In this document: one piece after another, positions 1-13,300 of the stretch
Layout: each line of letters starts with the position of its first letter
Numbering within the stretch: the stretch's first letter is position 1
Source: Sipunculus nudus
Lineage: Eukaryota; Annelida; Sipuncula; Golfingiida; Sipunculidae
Length of the DNA: 64,000 nt
Direction of reading: 5' to 3'
Assembly: GCA_026874595.1 (NCBI GenBank)
Contig: CM049308.1
Span: 74,060,624 to 74,124,623 of the forward strand
Translations under genes and position numbers: made by a program
The notes under the pieces: model-generated
Databases searched by the model: none
The model's input: only the letters and a program-made list of their open reading frames with translations
Told to the model about the DNA's origin: nothing

Positions 1-900
1 GCTGCCGCCATAGGTTATCGGAGAACTCCTCCATAACCACTGGGCAATTATTTTTTTTTAAATTTGGAATTATGATCAGTCACATGTGAACTGCTGCGCC
101 CTCATTTTTGTTTGACCTCTGACCTTTCCTCTCTGCTCAGCGTCCATTTGTGCGTCTGTTTCCAAATAAACCCACATATCTCGGGACCCGTTGACCGATA
201 AGGCTAAAGAGTTTGCACAGAGATGTAGCCCTTGGAAAGCTTTATAACATACACTAAAATGATGGCGCCACCTGCAACCATTTTTGCACAGCGTCCATCT
301 GTTAATCTGCCTTGGGATAAAATCACTCATGTCTCAGCTGGGTTTGACTTATCCACCTGAAGTTTTGCAGGTTTATACATCCTTGACAGCTTTCATGATT
401 TTATGACAGGTGGCGCCACCTACATCCAAATTTACGCTGCAGACATCCAAGCTCATATCTCAGGAAACTGATTTGGCAAAAATTTTCCATGTTTATAGAT
501 CTCACATAGCTCTTGATCATACGCAAAACTGGTGGCGCCACCTGCAATCATATTTGCACAGCATCCGTCTGTTTGTTTGCCGTGGGATAAAATCACTCAT
601 ATCTTGGCAGTGATTTGACATATCTGCCTAAAATTTTGCAGGTTTATACATCTTGGATAGCTTTCTGGATTTTGTGGCAGGTGGCACCACCTACATTTAT
701 GTATACGCTGCAGATATTCAGGCTTATATCTCAGGACTGGTTTGACATATCCCCCTGAAATTTTGCATGTGTACAGATCTCACATAGCTCTTAATTATAC
801 ACACAATTGGTGATGCCACCTGCCACCATTTTTGCACAGCGTCCGTTTAGTGTTTAGTACTTGCATTGTTCATATACATGCTACACATGTTCTTGAAAAG
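1..900. repeat. GGTGGCGCCACC-palindrome dispersed repeat, copy A
   Basis: This stretch is closely similar to 15.10-16.12 kb and, inverted, to 20.83-21.49 kb. It contains recurring half-units of roughly 110-150 bp centred on the palindrome GGTGGCGCCACC (near 408 and 529; diverged near 679). One half carries 'tttttgcacagcgtcc' and the other 'gacatccaagctcatatctc', so units alternate in orientation around each palindrome. ORFs here recur in other frames in the other copies, so they are repeat shadows. The family is not identified; it looks like a non-autonomous DNA element with internal tandem structure. The left end is cut by the window edge. Confidence 0.8.
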
Positions 901-1168
901 TAATGGTCCAGCATTGAAGCAGTATACCTGGTGTAATCGTGTTGCACAGGTTCGCATTAGGCCTGTAGGCCTTGTTTTAATTTTTTAATATCAAATTAAA
1001 CTGCCTTTATAAAAATTGGATTCGAATTCTAACTCAATAAACGGAATCGGACTCGAAAAAAGTGCTATTTACTCGAAATTCAAGCCCTCTACTTAGTCCC
1101 TACTGTCATTTTATTGGTGTATATTGAACCGTTCTATTTAAAATTAGGTATTTACTTTTATTTTTCAG

Positions 1169-1209
1169 GTGGGACGGTCCATTCCACAAACGCATTGGGT
1201 TCAGTGCTG
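1169..1209 (+). CDS. Possible 41-nt microexon of the metalloprotease gene
   Basis: The acceptor tttttcag precedes 1169 and a gtatgt donor follows 1209. The open frame reads WDGPFHKRIGFSA plus one base, which joins in phase with the next exon to give FSA-GRAMTDTAC. The sequence fits the region before the catalytic helix of M12B proteases (G-x-A-x-x-x-x-x-C), but at 41 nt this could be chance. Confidence 0.4.
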
Positions 1210-4200
1210 GTATGTTAAATTAGCTTGAATAAATAGGCCAAGTAAAAGAAAAATATAATGTTGACAAAAAATGCCCGATAGGGCTTCACGAAGGCCAATA
1301 AAAGGAATTACTCAACAAAATTTTATAAGAAGCCTCGCTTGATATTAACATAACCACCTATGTAGAATCACTCTATTTTCGCAAGATCATAAAAAAACAT
1401 TTCAAAAGCGCACGATCGCCGGCACCTATACACATTGATGGGGTGCCTCAAAGAATGTAATTATGTCACAGGCCTGTGATGCTTGTCGATTTTATCAGAG
1501 GCGATGAGTCACCGAGCACAGTGACGTCACAAATCGTGATGCTTGTCGATTTCCTTCCGAGGTCTTGCTTCACTGGATACACTGAATACCGATATGAGCC
1601 TACTGTATGAAAAGTTAGAGTGACCCGGGTCAGGTGAAATCAGTCCATTTTATGGTGTCAAAACTCTGAGGGGCAGTGAATAGTGGAATACAGCAGAAAA
1701 TTTCAGGCAAAATATATTTGACAGTGCATTTGATAGTTATAGGAGAAGGGTAATAAGGGAAATGTGGTAGCGATTAAAAAAGAGCAGCGTTGAATTGATT
1801 TGTGTTTATGATCGAAGGGATTGAATGTTATAAGGCGTTTCTGTGAATATGCATTACAAGCTACGACATCGATGGCCATTTCCGGAAGCTGCTTCGTTTC
1901 ATGAAAGTGACATGAATAACCCCCTGTTTTCCTGAGGCATTGATATTATAATCTTGAATGACGTGTATATCATGGATGCCGAGGCCTCTGTTACTTGGTG
2001 AATTCATGCATTGCCGATTTATAATCACTGTTATATCAGCCCGGCACTCAGTATATCATGTAAAATTGTCTCATTGAAAAACGTTAGGCCAAAATATGTT
2101 GCCCGGGGGGGGGGGGGTGATTGCTTCTTTTCAGGCTTTTTTTTTTCACATATGAGTGCGAGCGGTGCATTTTTCTTTTACCTGATCATTTAAGTATTCG
2201 ATTGAAATAATCATATGATATGGGACAACTTTATAATGCAGAAATGTAATGTTAAACATATTAGAACACAATATAACAAAAGGAAATTTTTTTTTATTAT
2301 TCCATTAGCTGTAGCTTAAAATCGGTAAATTTCCACTGCAAATTTAAAAAGGTTTTCATAATCGCGGTACACTAGAAACCAATTATTTTTGCCTTACAGT
2401 TGTGTTATATGTGCATAAATTTACATCCGTATAGGTCGTGCTATGACGGACACCGCCTGTGACGAGGAATATCACTGTGGCGTGGTTGCAGAGAACCCGG
2501 ATCTCGCCGCCGCCAATTCTCGTCTCATCGCTCACGAGCTTGGTCACGTGTAAGGGTATCACGTATCTCCATGGTATCAACAAATTATAATTATCGATAC
2601 TGAAAGTTTACATAAACAATGTTTTTACTTTGAACATAATCTAAAATCAATTGTATCAGTGGTAGATAAAATACAAGTAAATGCAGATCTATAAATTAAA
2701 GTATTATTTCTTTAATGTTTGTTCTTAAATTTCTGTTGATTTTTATGTAATATCATTGGGAAAGTAAGAAAAATTCTATGAATATATTGATAATTTTATC
2801 TCTTTTTTTTTTCATAGTCTTGGTTTGATTGACCAAGGGTCCCTACTGGAGTGGAAACTTCAGAGACGCCCTGATCTTAGAGGTGAAGGAGCGTATGCAG
2901 ATGAGCGCTGTGCGAACTCTGACACGAAGAGTGTCATGGCCGGAAACGGATACACTTGGTGTGTTTGCAGTCAAGACGCATTCATCAAGAATTTGCCGTG
3001 AGTATCTTTATTAACTTGTTTTCTGACTGGTTAGACCAATAACGTTTACAATTTCCACATGTGAAAGTTTCAGCTAAACCTCCCCCTTTTCTCGTTACTC
3101 CTCCTACCGGTAATCGGAAATTATTTTATGTTACCAAGAGTAGCCGGAGCTTCTTTGGCTTAGGGGTAGAGCGAAGGATTCAAAACCGTGATATCGTGAG
3201 TTCGAATCTCAGTCTAGGGGTGAGCGCTCTGCAGGCTTAATGGGAAGGCCGTGTCCAGCGGCCCTGTTTCAATCACAAAAGAGTGCGCTCGGTGGTATGA
3301 AACCAGCAATAGGGAGGATTACACACCCAAGGCCCACAGGTGAAGAAGTCACCAAGCCTGGTGTACACCTGGATATAAAATGAGAGGAAGCGTGTGAAAA
3401 TCTTTAAAAGAGGAGTAGCCGGACTCCTTCTAGTACTACCCCCCTGGCCTACTTATATGAGATCCCGACTATATTCTCAATTTCTGTGTCCACCCCTGCT
3501 GTTCAGCTCCCCCCCCCCACCTACCCCCGGTGCCCACTCATCCGGTAATATGTCACAATAAATGATGACTTCTGGTGCTTGCAACTCATAACACGTTTAT
3601 TGAAAAAAAAGAGGACACTCTGTAAATACCTGTAAAATTAAAAAAAAAGTATCAGGTGAACAAGAATATGATCTGATAAAGAAGAAAAATTATTACAAGT
3701 TAAATGTTTCTCAGAGATATAGAATTACAAACGTTAATTTGAAAATAATGGTAACAATTTCCACAATCTAACAAGACAGGGAGAGCTTTTATAATATTGA
3801 AATGACAGTGATAATTAATCATAATAAATAATAATTAATTTCTATCATGCGCATGTATCCATGCAGAAATTAAATATTCCGCTCAAAGTGGCTGAAAAAA
3901 AATGTGAACGTGAATAAAAATACATTATACATGCAATAGTTATGAACAGAAATAAAACTCCACATGTAATCGTAATGTCATATTTCCTAAAAAAAATTAA
4001 TGCTATAACTTTATTATCTAATTAACAGAAATATAAAGACCTGAAAATTCACAACAGGATAATAAAATATCACTATAAACTTGCATAAAAAATTAAAGGT
4101 AACACAGTCTCTTTTTCTCGGATCTGTGTATATGCGTGTATGTATGTATGTGTTTATGTATGTTTGTCCAGACCCCTCATTTAAAACAACGACAATCCAC

Positions 4201-6600
4201 TAGGTACGAAACTTAAATGAAAATGAAATGTTTGTAATACTAATGCTACAAAAATAAAACTTCCTTTTCCGGAATAGAGGAGATCCCCCGGATGGTGGGT
4301 ATTATACGCCATATATGGTCTTTACTTAAGAGGCATCAGGACACACACACACACGGTCACATACACACACACAGTCCAACGCTCTTCATAGTACTGTATG
4401 TAAAACAAAGTACAATGATGTTGACAGAAACATTAGGCAACGTTTGGCCAGGGTGTGAAAATAGGTTAGAATTAAACATTGTCTCTGATAATAAATGGTC
4501 AGGGTCGCCATACTGTGTGGCATACATAATACAGAACATGTTTTAGAATTCCAGATTTTATATACCATAAGATGTACTAATATGTTAATAACATTAGAAT
4601 GGTGAGTCTGTTTTTCACTACAGGATTTTATATTTGAACTGGAATATCATTCTGACAAATGCAGGGTTCCACCATTTGGGCGATCCCTATTGTGGACTAC
4701 CGTACTAGGCACCCGTATTTTCACTTATTGCCCAATATTTCCAAGTTCGTGGTGCACATATTTCACAACATAAGTTTACACTCACTTATTCAGCTAATAT
4801 TCCTATGTTCAATCGGACATATGTGACTGTGGATTTGTGACTATTTCTGGAAGGCCCTTACTGGATTCGGATATTGAGGCGGATCCACACCAAACTCCAA
4901 TCCATTCTGCATTGGCCCATTCCCAAGGTGTCCTATACATTTCATGGAATTCAGTTCATGATTGCGTTAGTTACATTGTAAACACACACACACACACACA
5001 CGCAAACGAGAATTAACGCATACCCTCCTGGCTGAGGCAGTTAGGATACAATAAACAAGAACGGTTACATGAGTTATTAATGAGTTAGACAAAAATAAAA
5101 ATTGTCATACCGAGGCCCTTTTGTTTGGAACACATTGCATAAAGAAATCAGGTCTTCAAACGCATAACCAACTTTTAAACCAATACTAAAGCTTTAATGA
5201 CATATTTTTGAAAACTAAAGTGAAACTGTGAATAACATTATTTTTTCCCTTCAAGTGACCCCCTCTTTATTAACCTTCTATATTTTGTATTTAACTATAC
5301 ATATTCTGATTATGGTTATCCTGGTTATTTTTTAACGTATCCTATAAAGTCATCTGATACATATTAATGGAAGGAATTAGTTTTAAATTCTTAATCGATG
5401 ATTGAAAAATAAAACTGATCGATGATCGATCATTAATCGATTTTTTTATGTACTTTATATTACTTTATCTTTATGTACTTTATATTTTATGTATTATATT
5501 ACTTTGAAATCGTACCCTACTAAAGTGTGTAACATATACAACGGTATTCATAATGAAACGTTCAGTCACTCCGCATCCAAGGTCGACTTGGCTGTGTTCA
5601 AGGTTCCATTTTAATGCTGTTCGTTTCTTTGTGTTCGTATATCTCTGACAGGAAAAAAATCATTGCATGGGCATTCATAATCGTTTTTAATCGATTATGC
5701 CGAAATAAATTCGATTAAATCGATTTTGAAAGAAAACGACCAATCATTGATTTAATCGATTAATCGACACACCACTAATACATATTATATACTTGACTGA
5801 ATAATTTACATTCCCTATGTTCTAATAAGGGAATGTGGTTTGTGCATTATAGAATATTTACCATGATTAATGTCTGATATGTTATATTCAAAATTTATTT
5901 ACTTGTATCTATGTATAAATTGTCCGTTCACTCTTTCATAAGTATGCATATTATATTTTTTATCATTCTATGTAATATTATATTTTATTGTAAAATGACA
6001 GGGCTATTCGTATGAAAAGTTTTCATCACAGTATTTACCCTGTATAAATATAATGAATAAATAAATAAATAGAATTTTTTTTTATAGAAATTACGCCTGT
6101 CTTGCAAACGAACCTGACGTCAAGTTGACAGCCGATCTGAGTAAGCTGCCAGGCATGGAGCACACAGACCGCCGGGAGCAGTGTGTGGTGTTCAAAAAGG
6201 AAACCACGGACCCTCCTAACTTCTCCATTGAATATACAGAAAAAGACGTCTCAGTAAGGAAGTATTTATTGTTTTATTGTTTATAAATGATATTATATGA
6301 TGTAGGTCTTAATTTTATTTTGGGATATCTGTTTCCGATCCACCTATTTTGATCCTTGTAAACTTCTTGTGTAACGTATATACCCTCAACAGTGCTGCAC
6401 CTTTTTATACTGCATTCCCTTAAATTTCAAATATTACCATTTTCCCCAGTCGAACGCCTCGGAAGGCTATAAGCCTTTAAGCGTGACCATGATCTCCAGA
6501 AATTTTGTTCAGTTTCTGCAACGTTTCATCAATGCGAGTTGACAACCATGGGGCAATATAATTGAAAATCTAATGAACAAGATTTGCTTTGAAAATTTTG

Positions 6601-6668
<68 letters not shown>

Positions 6669-7990
6669 TTATTTATAGTTAAAAATCATAAAACGATGCC
6701 CTTGCAAATAGCGCTCATGACATTAACCATGAGATTGGTCTTGACCTTCAATAAATCCATATTTGAAGAATATCTTACAAAATATTAGATATCCCAGGAA
6801 TGGGTTAGATGGATCACACTGAAAATCAATAGGACCAAATATCTTGGATAGATGTATCTTGGACAGATGATTTGTGGCGCCACCTATGATTGTCCTTCCT
6901 TGTTTACCCAGTTTAGTTCCTATACAATTACCTTTTTTCTTTTAATATCAATTGCACGGAACCTAATATCAACAGATCACGTATGCGTGATGAACATAAA
7001 TTTTGTCAAGGAAATAAAAAAAATCAGATTCTGTAACACTAGGCAGCGTGAAATGTCTAGGGGAATAATTAAAGAAGTCAGTGGTTTTTTGTTAATAAAT
7101 AACTAAAATTTATTCTTAAAACAACCCTAACATTACAATACACCAAATCAGTACAATGACACAGTATAACAGCAAATCAATACAATCACACAGTAAAATA
7201 GACAAAGTGCACAGTACCTGGATACCACCACTGTCACAATGATAAGTCCTTTAAAATGTATAAGCCGGCGACCAGTTCACACGAATTCTCTCGGAGAATA
7301 TCAGTCAAATGTAAAGCTCTTGTAACAATCCAGAAAGTAAACTTGAGGCAGGCAGCATTAAATTCTATAGAGTTAGTAATAGTAGAATCCCTGAAATTAA
7401 TGGATAATCGGATAGGTTCCACTGACATACACACGTCTGTGTCCGCTGGAATATTTTCTCACCTCTCTCTCGGCTCTAAAACACAGCTTCTTTATATTTT
7501 CACCTCAAACCGAGAATTTTCCATTTCTCGAACCATCCAAAGAACCTATCACGGCACACACGTTCAAAGAACTACAAGAAAAACGAACACCGTGTCTTAA
7601 CACGTGAGCTCACCCCGGCTCGGCCAGGCGTGAAATCCCCAAGCTAGCATGAAAACGAGAGTTCAAACAGTACGGATTAAACTGAGAGTGCAACACGCGG
7701 CAAGACTAGGGCGCTACATCACGAGTTACGCCCGTGTCACACAATAAAAAGGGCACCTGTAACAAAATGTATACAAATAACAACTTATGAACAGATTTTC
7801 CTAAATTGGGCATGTTCATGAATATGTGTTACTGGATGACTAAATAAACTTTGGTCATAATCTTTTTCATAAGAGTGGCTTTGGTAGTTCTATGATTGCA
7901 TGGAAAAATTTTAAAATCTTACTTGTGCTTGGAATATATGTTACACCGCTATATGTTTGGAAGCTGTTTATGTTTATATATTATAATAGA

Positions 7991-8067
<77 letters not shown>

Positions 8068-10285
8068 TAGAGAGAGAGAGAGATGCTTCAGATAAACTCC
8101 ATGTTTTGATGACGAATTTTTCTGTTGATGATTATAATAATTATTATTATTATAATAACTATTATTATTATTAATTATTATTATTATTATGAGGGCTCTC
8201 CCTGTAAGTTCGTGTCTGGTGAGTGTATCAAGAAGGAACCAACTCCCGAATATCCATGGAGATGGCGAGACTTTGGCGGAGCTCAACTTCTTGCAGGAAC
8301 GCCCTGTGGCAATGGAAAGGCAAGTCGTAAACAATTTTGGCACATCTAAGTCAGTCAGTTTGTCGTAATTGTTATTTACGCCACTCGTGTACATTCTTTG
8401 AACTTAAGAATATCAAACTGGCAAATCTGTATTGTATACATCAGCTCCTGGAAGGTTAAAATAAAAAATTAAATGTAATATATACAATTTTTTACATTTT
8501 TTCCTACAATGGATTTTTGCATTACTATATTTATGCATTAGGAATACCAAAATAAATTCAATTTAATACCAAGATTAATGTTCATGTGTGTACCAGTAAT
8601 GAAACTGTGTCGGTAGATTCTGGTGTGATATATCATTAGAAATTAAAGGCACGCGCTAGGTTTTTGCACACTTAAAAGTTTAAGCTAGACTATCTGTGCA
8701 TGAATTTCATTCCTTCCCGGGCCGTGCTACCTTTAGATGAACAGACGCTCTAACACAGATTTGTTCAAATCAACAATATTGGTTGGAATCATCAAGTTTG
8801 GCTATCTACTTGTCCCCAAGAGATAAATTGGTTAAAGTCCAAAAACTGTCCAACAGGTCTACACATTGTTTCAGTTTTTCCTAAAATGAACTAAACTGCA
8901 TAATGTTCTATGACCACATGACATATATAAATATTCTGAAAGCTAAAAATATTCTCCAAAACATTGTTTGTAAAAAAATGGGATTTCCAAAAAAATTGTC
9001 GAATTGATGAACATTTAATTATACTAGTTATATATTTGAAGATTAAATCCCTATAATGTGGCTAAGCGGTGCCGAGTGTTACTCCTATCTGAAGAAAATC
9101 ATATCAAAGCCTAATATACCTTTCGGGACACATTTATTTATATATCTTTGATGTAGCATGTATTTAGCCAGTTACCCTGAATCGAGACCCCCCCCCCTAC
9201 TAACGGAAGAAGACTAGCTCGACTTTTGCTTGTGACACGGAGGTCTCAAGTAACCCATTTGCTTTTATAGTTAGGTTATATTCTCCGGCTACAGATTTTC
9301 CATGCGATAATGAATGTAGTCTGGTAGCCATTTTTGGAATTCTTGAAGTAGATAATACATAAATAAAACATACACTAATACTTACGTTATGTATATAAAA
9401 TTTAAAGTCATATCCTGAAAACCCGTCATTGATTATGTAAAATTTTTAATCAAAATCAAATCATCTTAATTTTGACCGAAAAAAATGAAATGAAATGAAT
9501 GCTTTAAAGCCAGCATCGATCTTTTTTTTCTGAATTTTATGTAATTTCTGATCGATTCTGATTTCAGATCAATAAGCGTTAGATTATTACGTTAAGAATC
9601 GCCCCTAAGCCGATATATGGGCTTGTTTATCTACAGACTTTCAGTATTGTTAACGTTGCCATTGTTTACAAGCAGAAAACCAATGTAAGCCAAAGTGGTT
9701 CGTTGCATATGTTCGGAAGCTGAAAGGTCACCTATTGCAAAAAGCCCTTTGTAAAAAACCTTGTTCTTCTGACTTACTGTCAGCTGTCTTCACTGAATGC
9801 GTTTGGATTATTTTTACCACCCCCCACATGTTATAAACCCATAACTATATATTGAAACAAAATGACGAACCTGAGTTTAACTCAACGGGCGTTTTACTGA
9901 TCTATTCTTGTAAAGGTTCTAGTATTTATATTTAGTGAAAAGACGTCAGATATTAGAATAATTAAGCTCCTTTAAATGCTTTTCTGCTGCATGCTGGGAT
10001 ATTTTTGCAATAAAACAAGTGTTCCTCGGGTCTTCACTTCGGGGAAGAAGTACAACATATCCAAGATACTGTTTTTTCTTTGAAAATATCTCTTAATTTG
10101 TTATATTACAGATTTGTCTCAATGGAGAATGTGTTCAGGGAGAGGCGGGTAGCGGTGATGGCAATAGTGAAGGAGACAAAAATGGCAATAGTGAAGGTGG
10201 CGTAAATGGCAATGGTGATGGTGGCGAAAAAGGTAATTCTGATTTTGATAGACTATTCACTAACTTGCGAATCTTCATTCTTAGA

Positions 10286-10332
<47 letters not shown>

Positions 10333-13300
10333 TTTACTTGATGCAAATGATTTGAATAAATGGATTATATAGGAATACACTTTTATGAATTTTTAAGATT
10401 ATATAACACAAGAGAATAATACTTTTTTTATAATTTTTTTTTGGTGGAGGTAACCGCCTCCATTTTTTAATGCTGACTTATCTAATTCTTAATCTAAGTA
10501 TGTACATCTGCAGAGTTTCCATTTCGGTTTGGGACTACTCGACAGGGCGGTAGCACTCGCTTCCTATCATTTTTATTGGTATCCTGGTGTCACCCCAGGC
10601 CCGGTGTCTACCGCACCTGCGGGTTCTGGGTGTGTAATCATCCCCATTGCTGGGTCACAACACCGAGGAACCCCCCAAAGACGCACACGTTTGTGAGTGA
10701 TACACGGCTGTGGGGCACAGCCTTCCCATTAAGCCTGCAGAGCGCTAACCTTGGGTGGGGGCCGACTGTGAAAAACCTTACCGCCCCGGCTAAGATTCGA
10801 ACCCACGATCACCCGGCTTTGAGTCCTGCGCTCTACCCCTGAGCCAAAGAAGCCGGTTACAAGAGAATAATACTTATAACAGGAAGAGAGCGATTCTACA
10901 CAATGCAAATTATTTGAATAAAAGTAAATATAAAGAAATACACATTCAGGAATATTTAAGATTATATAATACTAGAGAGTATAACTAATAAAAGGAAGAG
11001 AGAAATTCTACACGTTGCAAAGGATCAGAAAATAAAGAAATATGTTAAATGATAAACTGTTTAAGAATACATAATACTAGAGTTTAATACTAATAATGGA
11101 GATTACACCTTTTAGCTGTTTGTCCAACCGGATTCAAGGAATTTCAAGGGGCATGTTACGCGTCGTTTGACAATGGAGGGAAGATCAGCAAAGCCAATGC
11201 TCAAGAGGCCTGCCAGGAAAAGGGAGCCAACCTGGCGTCTATTTCCAGTCAAGATGTGAACGAATTCCTGGTCAGCACATTCAAGTAGGTTTAAAATTAA
11301 TGATATATAGAGGACTGATTGAATACTAAAAATAAACCCAAACCCAAAAAGTCTGGTTTATCCGGCAACGCGAGCGTCAGAATTGCAATAGAATTTCGTT
11401 TTTATTATCATGTTTTTTTATGATGTTCAGCAAAATGGTGCTGTTTTAATCGTGTTGTCCACTTATCATATTAAAATTTTATCAAAAATGTATAATAGTA
11501 AAAGTTAAACAAATCGCCTTCCTTTCTGAAATAATGTCCCTGAAAACCCAACCTTTCTAGATGCATATTTATTATAATAAATAATAACGATAATGAATAA
11601 AGTAGCTTGAGATTACATAATGTAAGGAAACTGACTTGAACGTGTCTGCGTCGACAAAATTAAAAAGGAAACACGAACTGGACTGTGTTATGGATTTTAC
11701 TTAAATATCATTTAAAATAAAGGAACAATATGTACATATACTGAAGAGAATACATGGCTTTATTCAGTTGGGTGCCGTAGAATGTCATGACTATGGTGTC
11801 GTTTATTTTGACTGCTAGTCCCTTATTAACTTCCTCTGTGCAATTGTCCCGCTATAATCGTTCAGTAGCTCCATCCATTGCTTTTTATACTGTTTGCTTG
11901 TAATTACCACCATGGAATTAACATAGGGCCATGAATACTACGAATTCTTGTTTTAAACGTGATCATATCTAAGTTATTCACAAGAAAAGACACATCTAAA
12001 TATCAGATGGTACCATATAGATTGCCATTCAGAACACCTCGGTCGACTGTTGCCGATCAGTGGTCGGATGTTTATGTATGGCTAAGTGATACACCAAAAA
12101 GTCGAAATCCATCTGGTTCTGTTTCTTGTAACTCGTCAAAGGAGAAACCACAATTTGCATTGCATTGCAAAAATACATTGAACTGCCATTATAAGGTGTA
12201 TATTATGGGATTCATATGTTGCTGAACATCAGCAGGTTCCGATCGTAATTTTATTTGAAAGTTCAGTTTATCATATATGCCTCATACATAACCCACATAA
12301 CTTGACTTCATGGCGCGATCTTTTCCTCGTGTGGTCCAAATCAGTATACCTGGGAAATGTTGTTCTTTATTTTTTTTTATTCACAGTGGTATTTTAGCTT
12401 TAAGGGTAGAATATGTGTGTACTTAGAGTACCTGTTCACAAAATACAGTTGACCGGCCTTGACCTTGCGTTGATTGCCGGAATACTATCCCTATATGTAC
12501 ATCCGAGGCTGGACGCCAACATATTCCGCCGAGGTATTCCAGGTGAATAGATTTCATGTGTGAACTCATTTGTATTTGGTAATCTTTATCGCATTTGCAT
12601 TTGATAATATCCAATGGCTCTTGCATGATAATAATAATTGCAGCACAAAACAGAGATCTGCTTGGATCGGTCTTGATCGTGTCAAACGGAAGTGGCAATG
12701 GACGGACGGGACACCTTTAACGTGAGTAATAGAACCTCTCTGATTGGTTGATCAGCGGTTCTTAAAATTACTCTTTCTACGCTCTGGTTCACTTTCTCAA
12801 GTTCTAATTTCAGTTAAGAATATAAAATGTATTTAGTCTTACAGAATCTATTGTCTCCCATAAATCTGAATACTTGCCAAACAGTATAAAGGTGAGGTCC
12901 TTAGTTATGCAGCGCATAAAATAGGACATATTCTAACCTAGGTATTATTCCATTAATACGTATACGTACACTAACATGGTCCGTTATGCGGTTGAAAATG
13001 CATATTCATTAACACGGATGTGAAATTTCACTCCTGGAAGTTAAGTGCAGGGTGTTCCTCAGGTAGTTGACCAATGAAAGCATATATGCGTATTGTTGTT
13101 TGTTGAGAAAGTCTAGCGTTAATCTTTCGTCTGTGGTAAAAAAGGCCTATTCTATGGGGAACCTCAAAATATGTTTTCCTCATTTATTGCGGTTAAAACC
13201 GCAATTGCACCTCAGCGCCATCTTGTGTTCATTTAGTGAAACATAACGATTGAGCAATTTATTAAAACTGGATAATACATTTGTATATTCTTATACATAT

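Larger units (their letters stand above)
2998..6087. other. Intron of the metalloprotease gene with several repeats
   Basis: The interval between two in-phase exons contains a tRNA-derived SINE (3147-3385), CA-rich patches (about 4340-4380 and 4981-5001) and a TCGATTAA-rich element (5385-5775). The remainder is AT-rich with no coding signal recognised. Confidence 0.6.

Noticed and set aside
3147-3230. Functional tRNA gene
   Set aside because: Box A and B are present but the cloverleaf is not convincing, and the same head plus body recurs at 10.6-10.86 kb, so it is a SINE.
7256-7600. 114-aa ORF
   Set aside because: Lies inside a dispersed LTR-like repeat that recurs at 26.1-26.6 kb without this frame.
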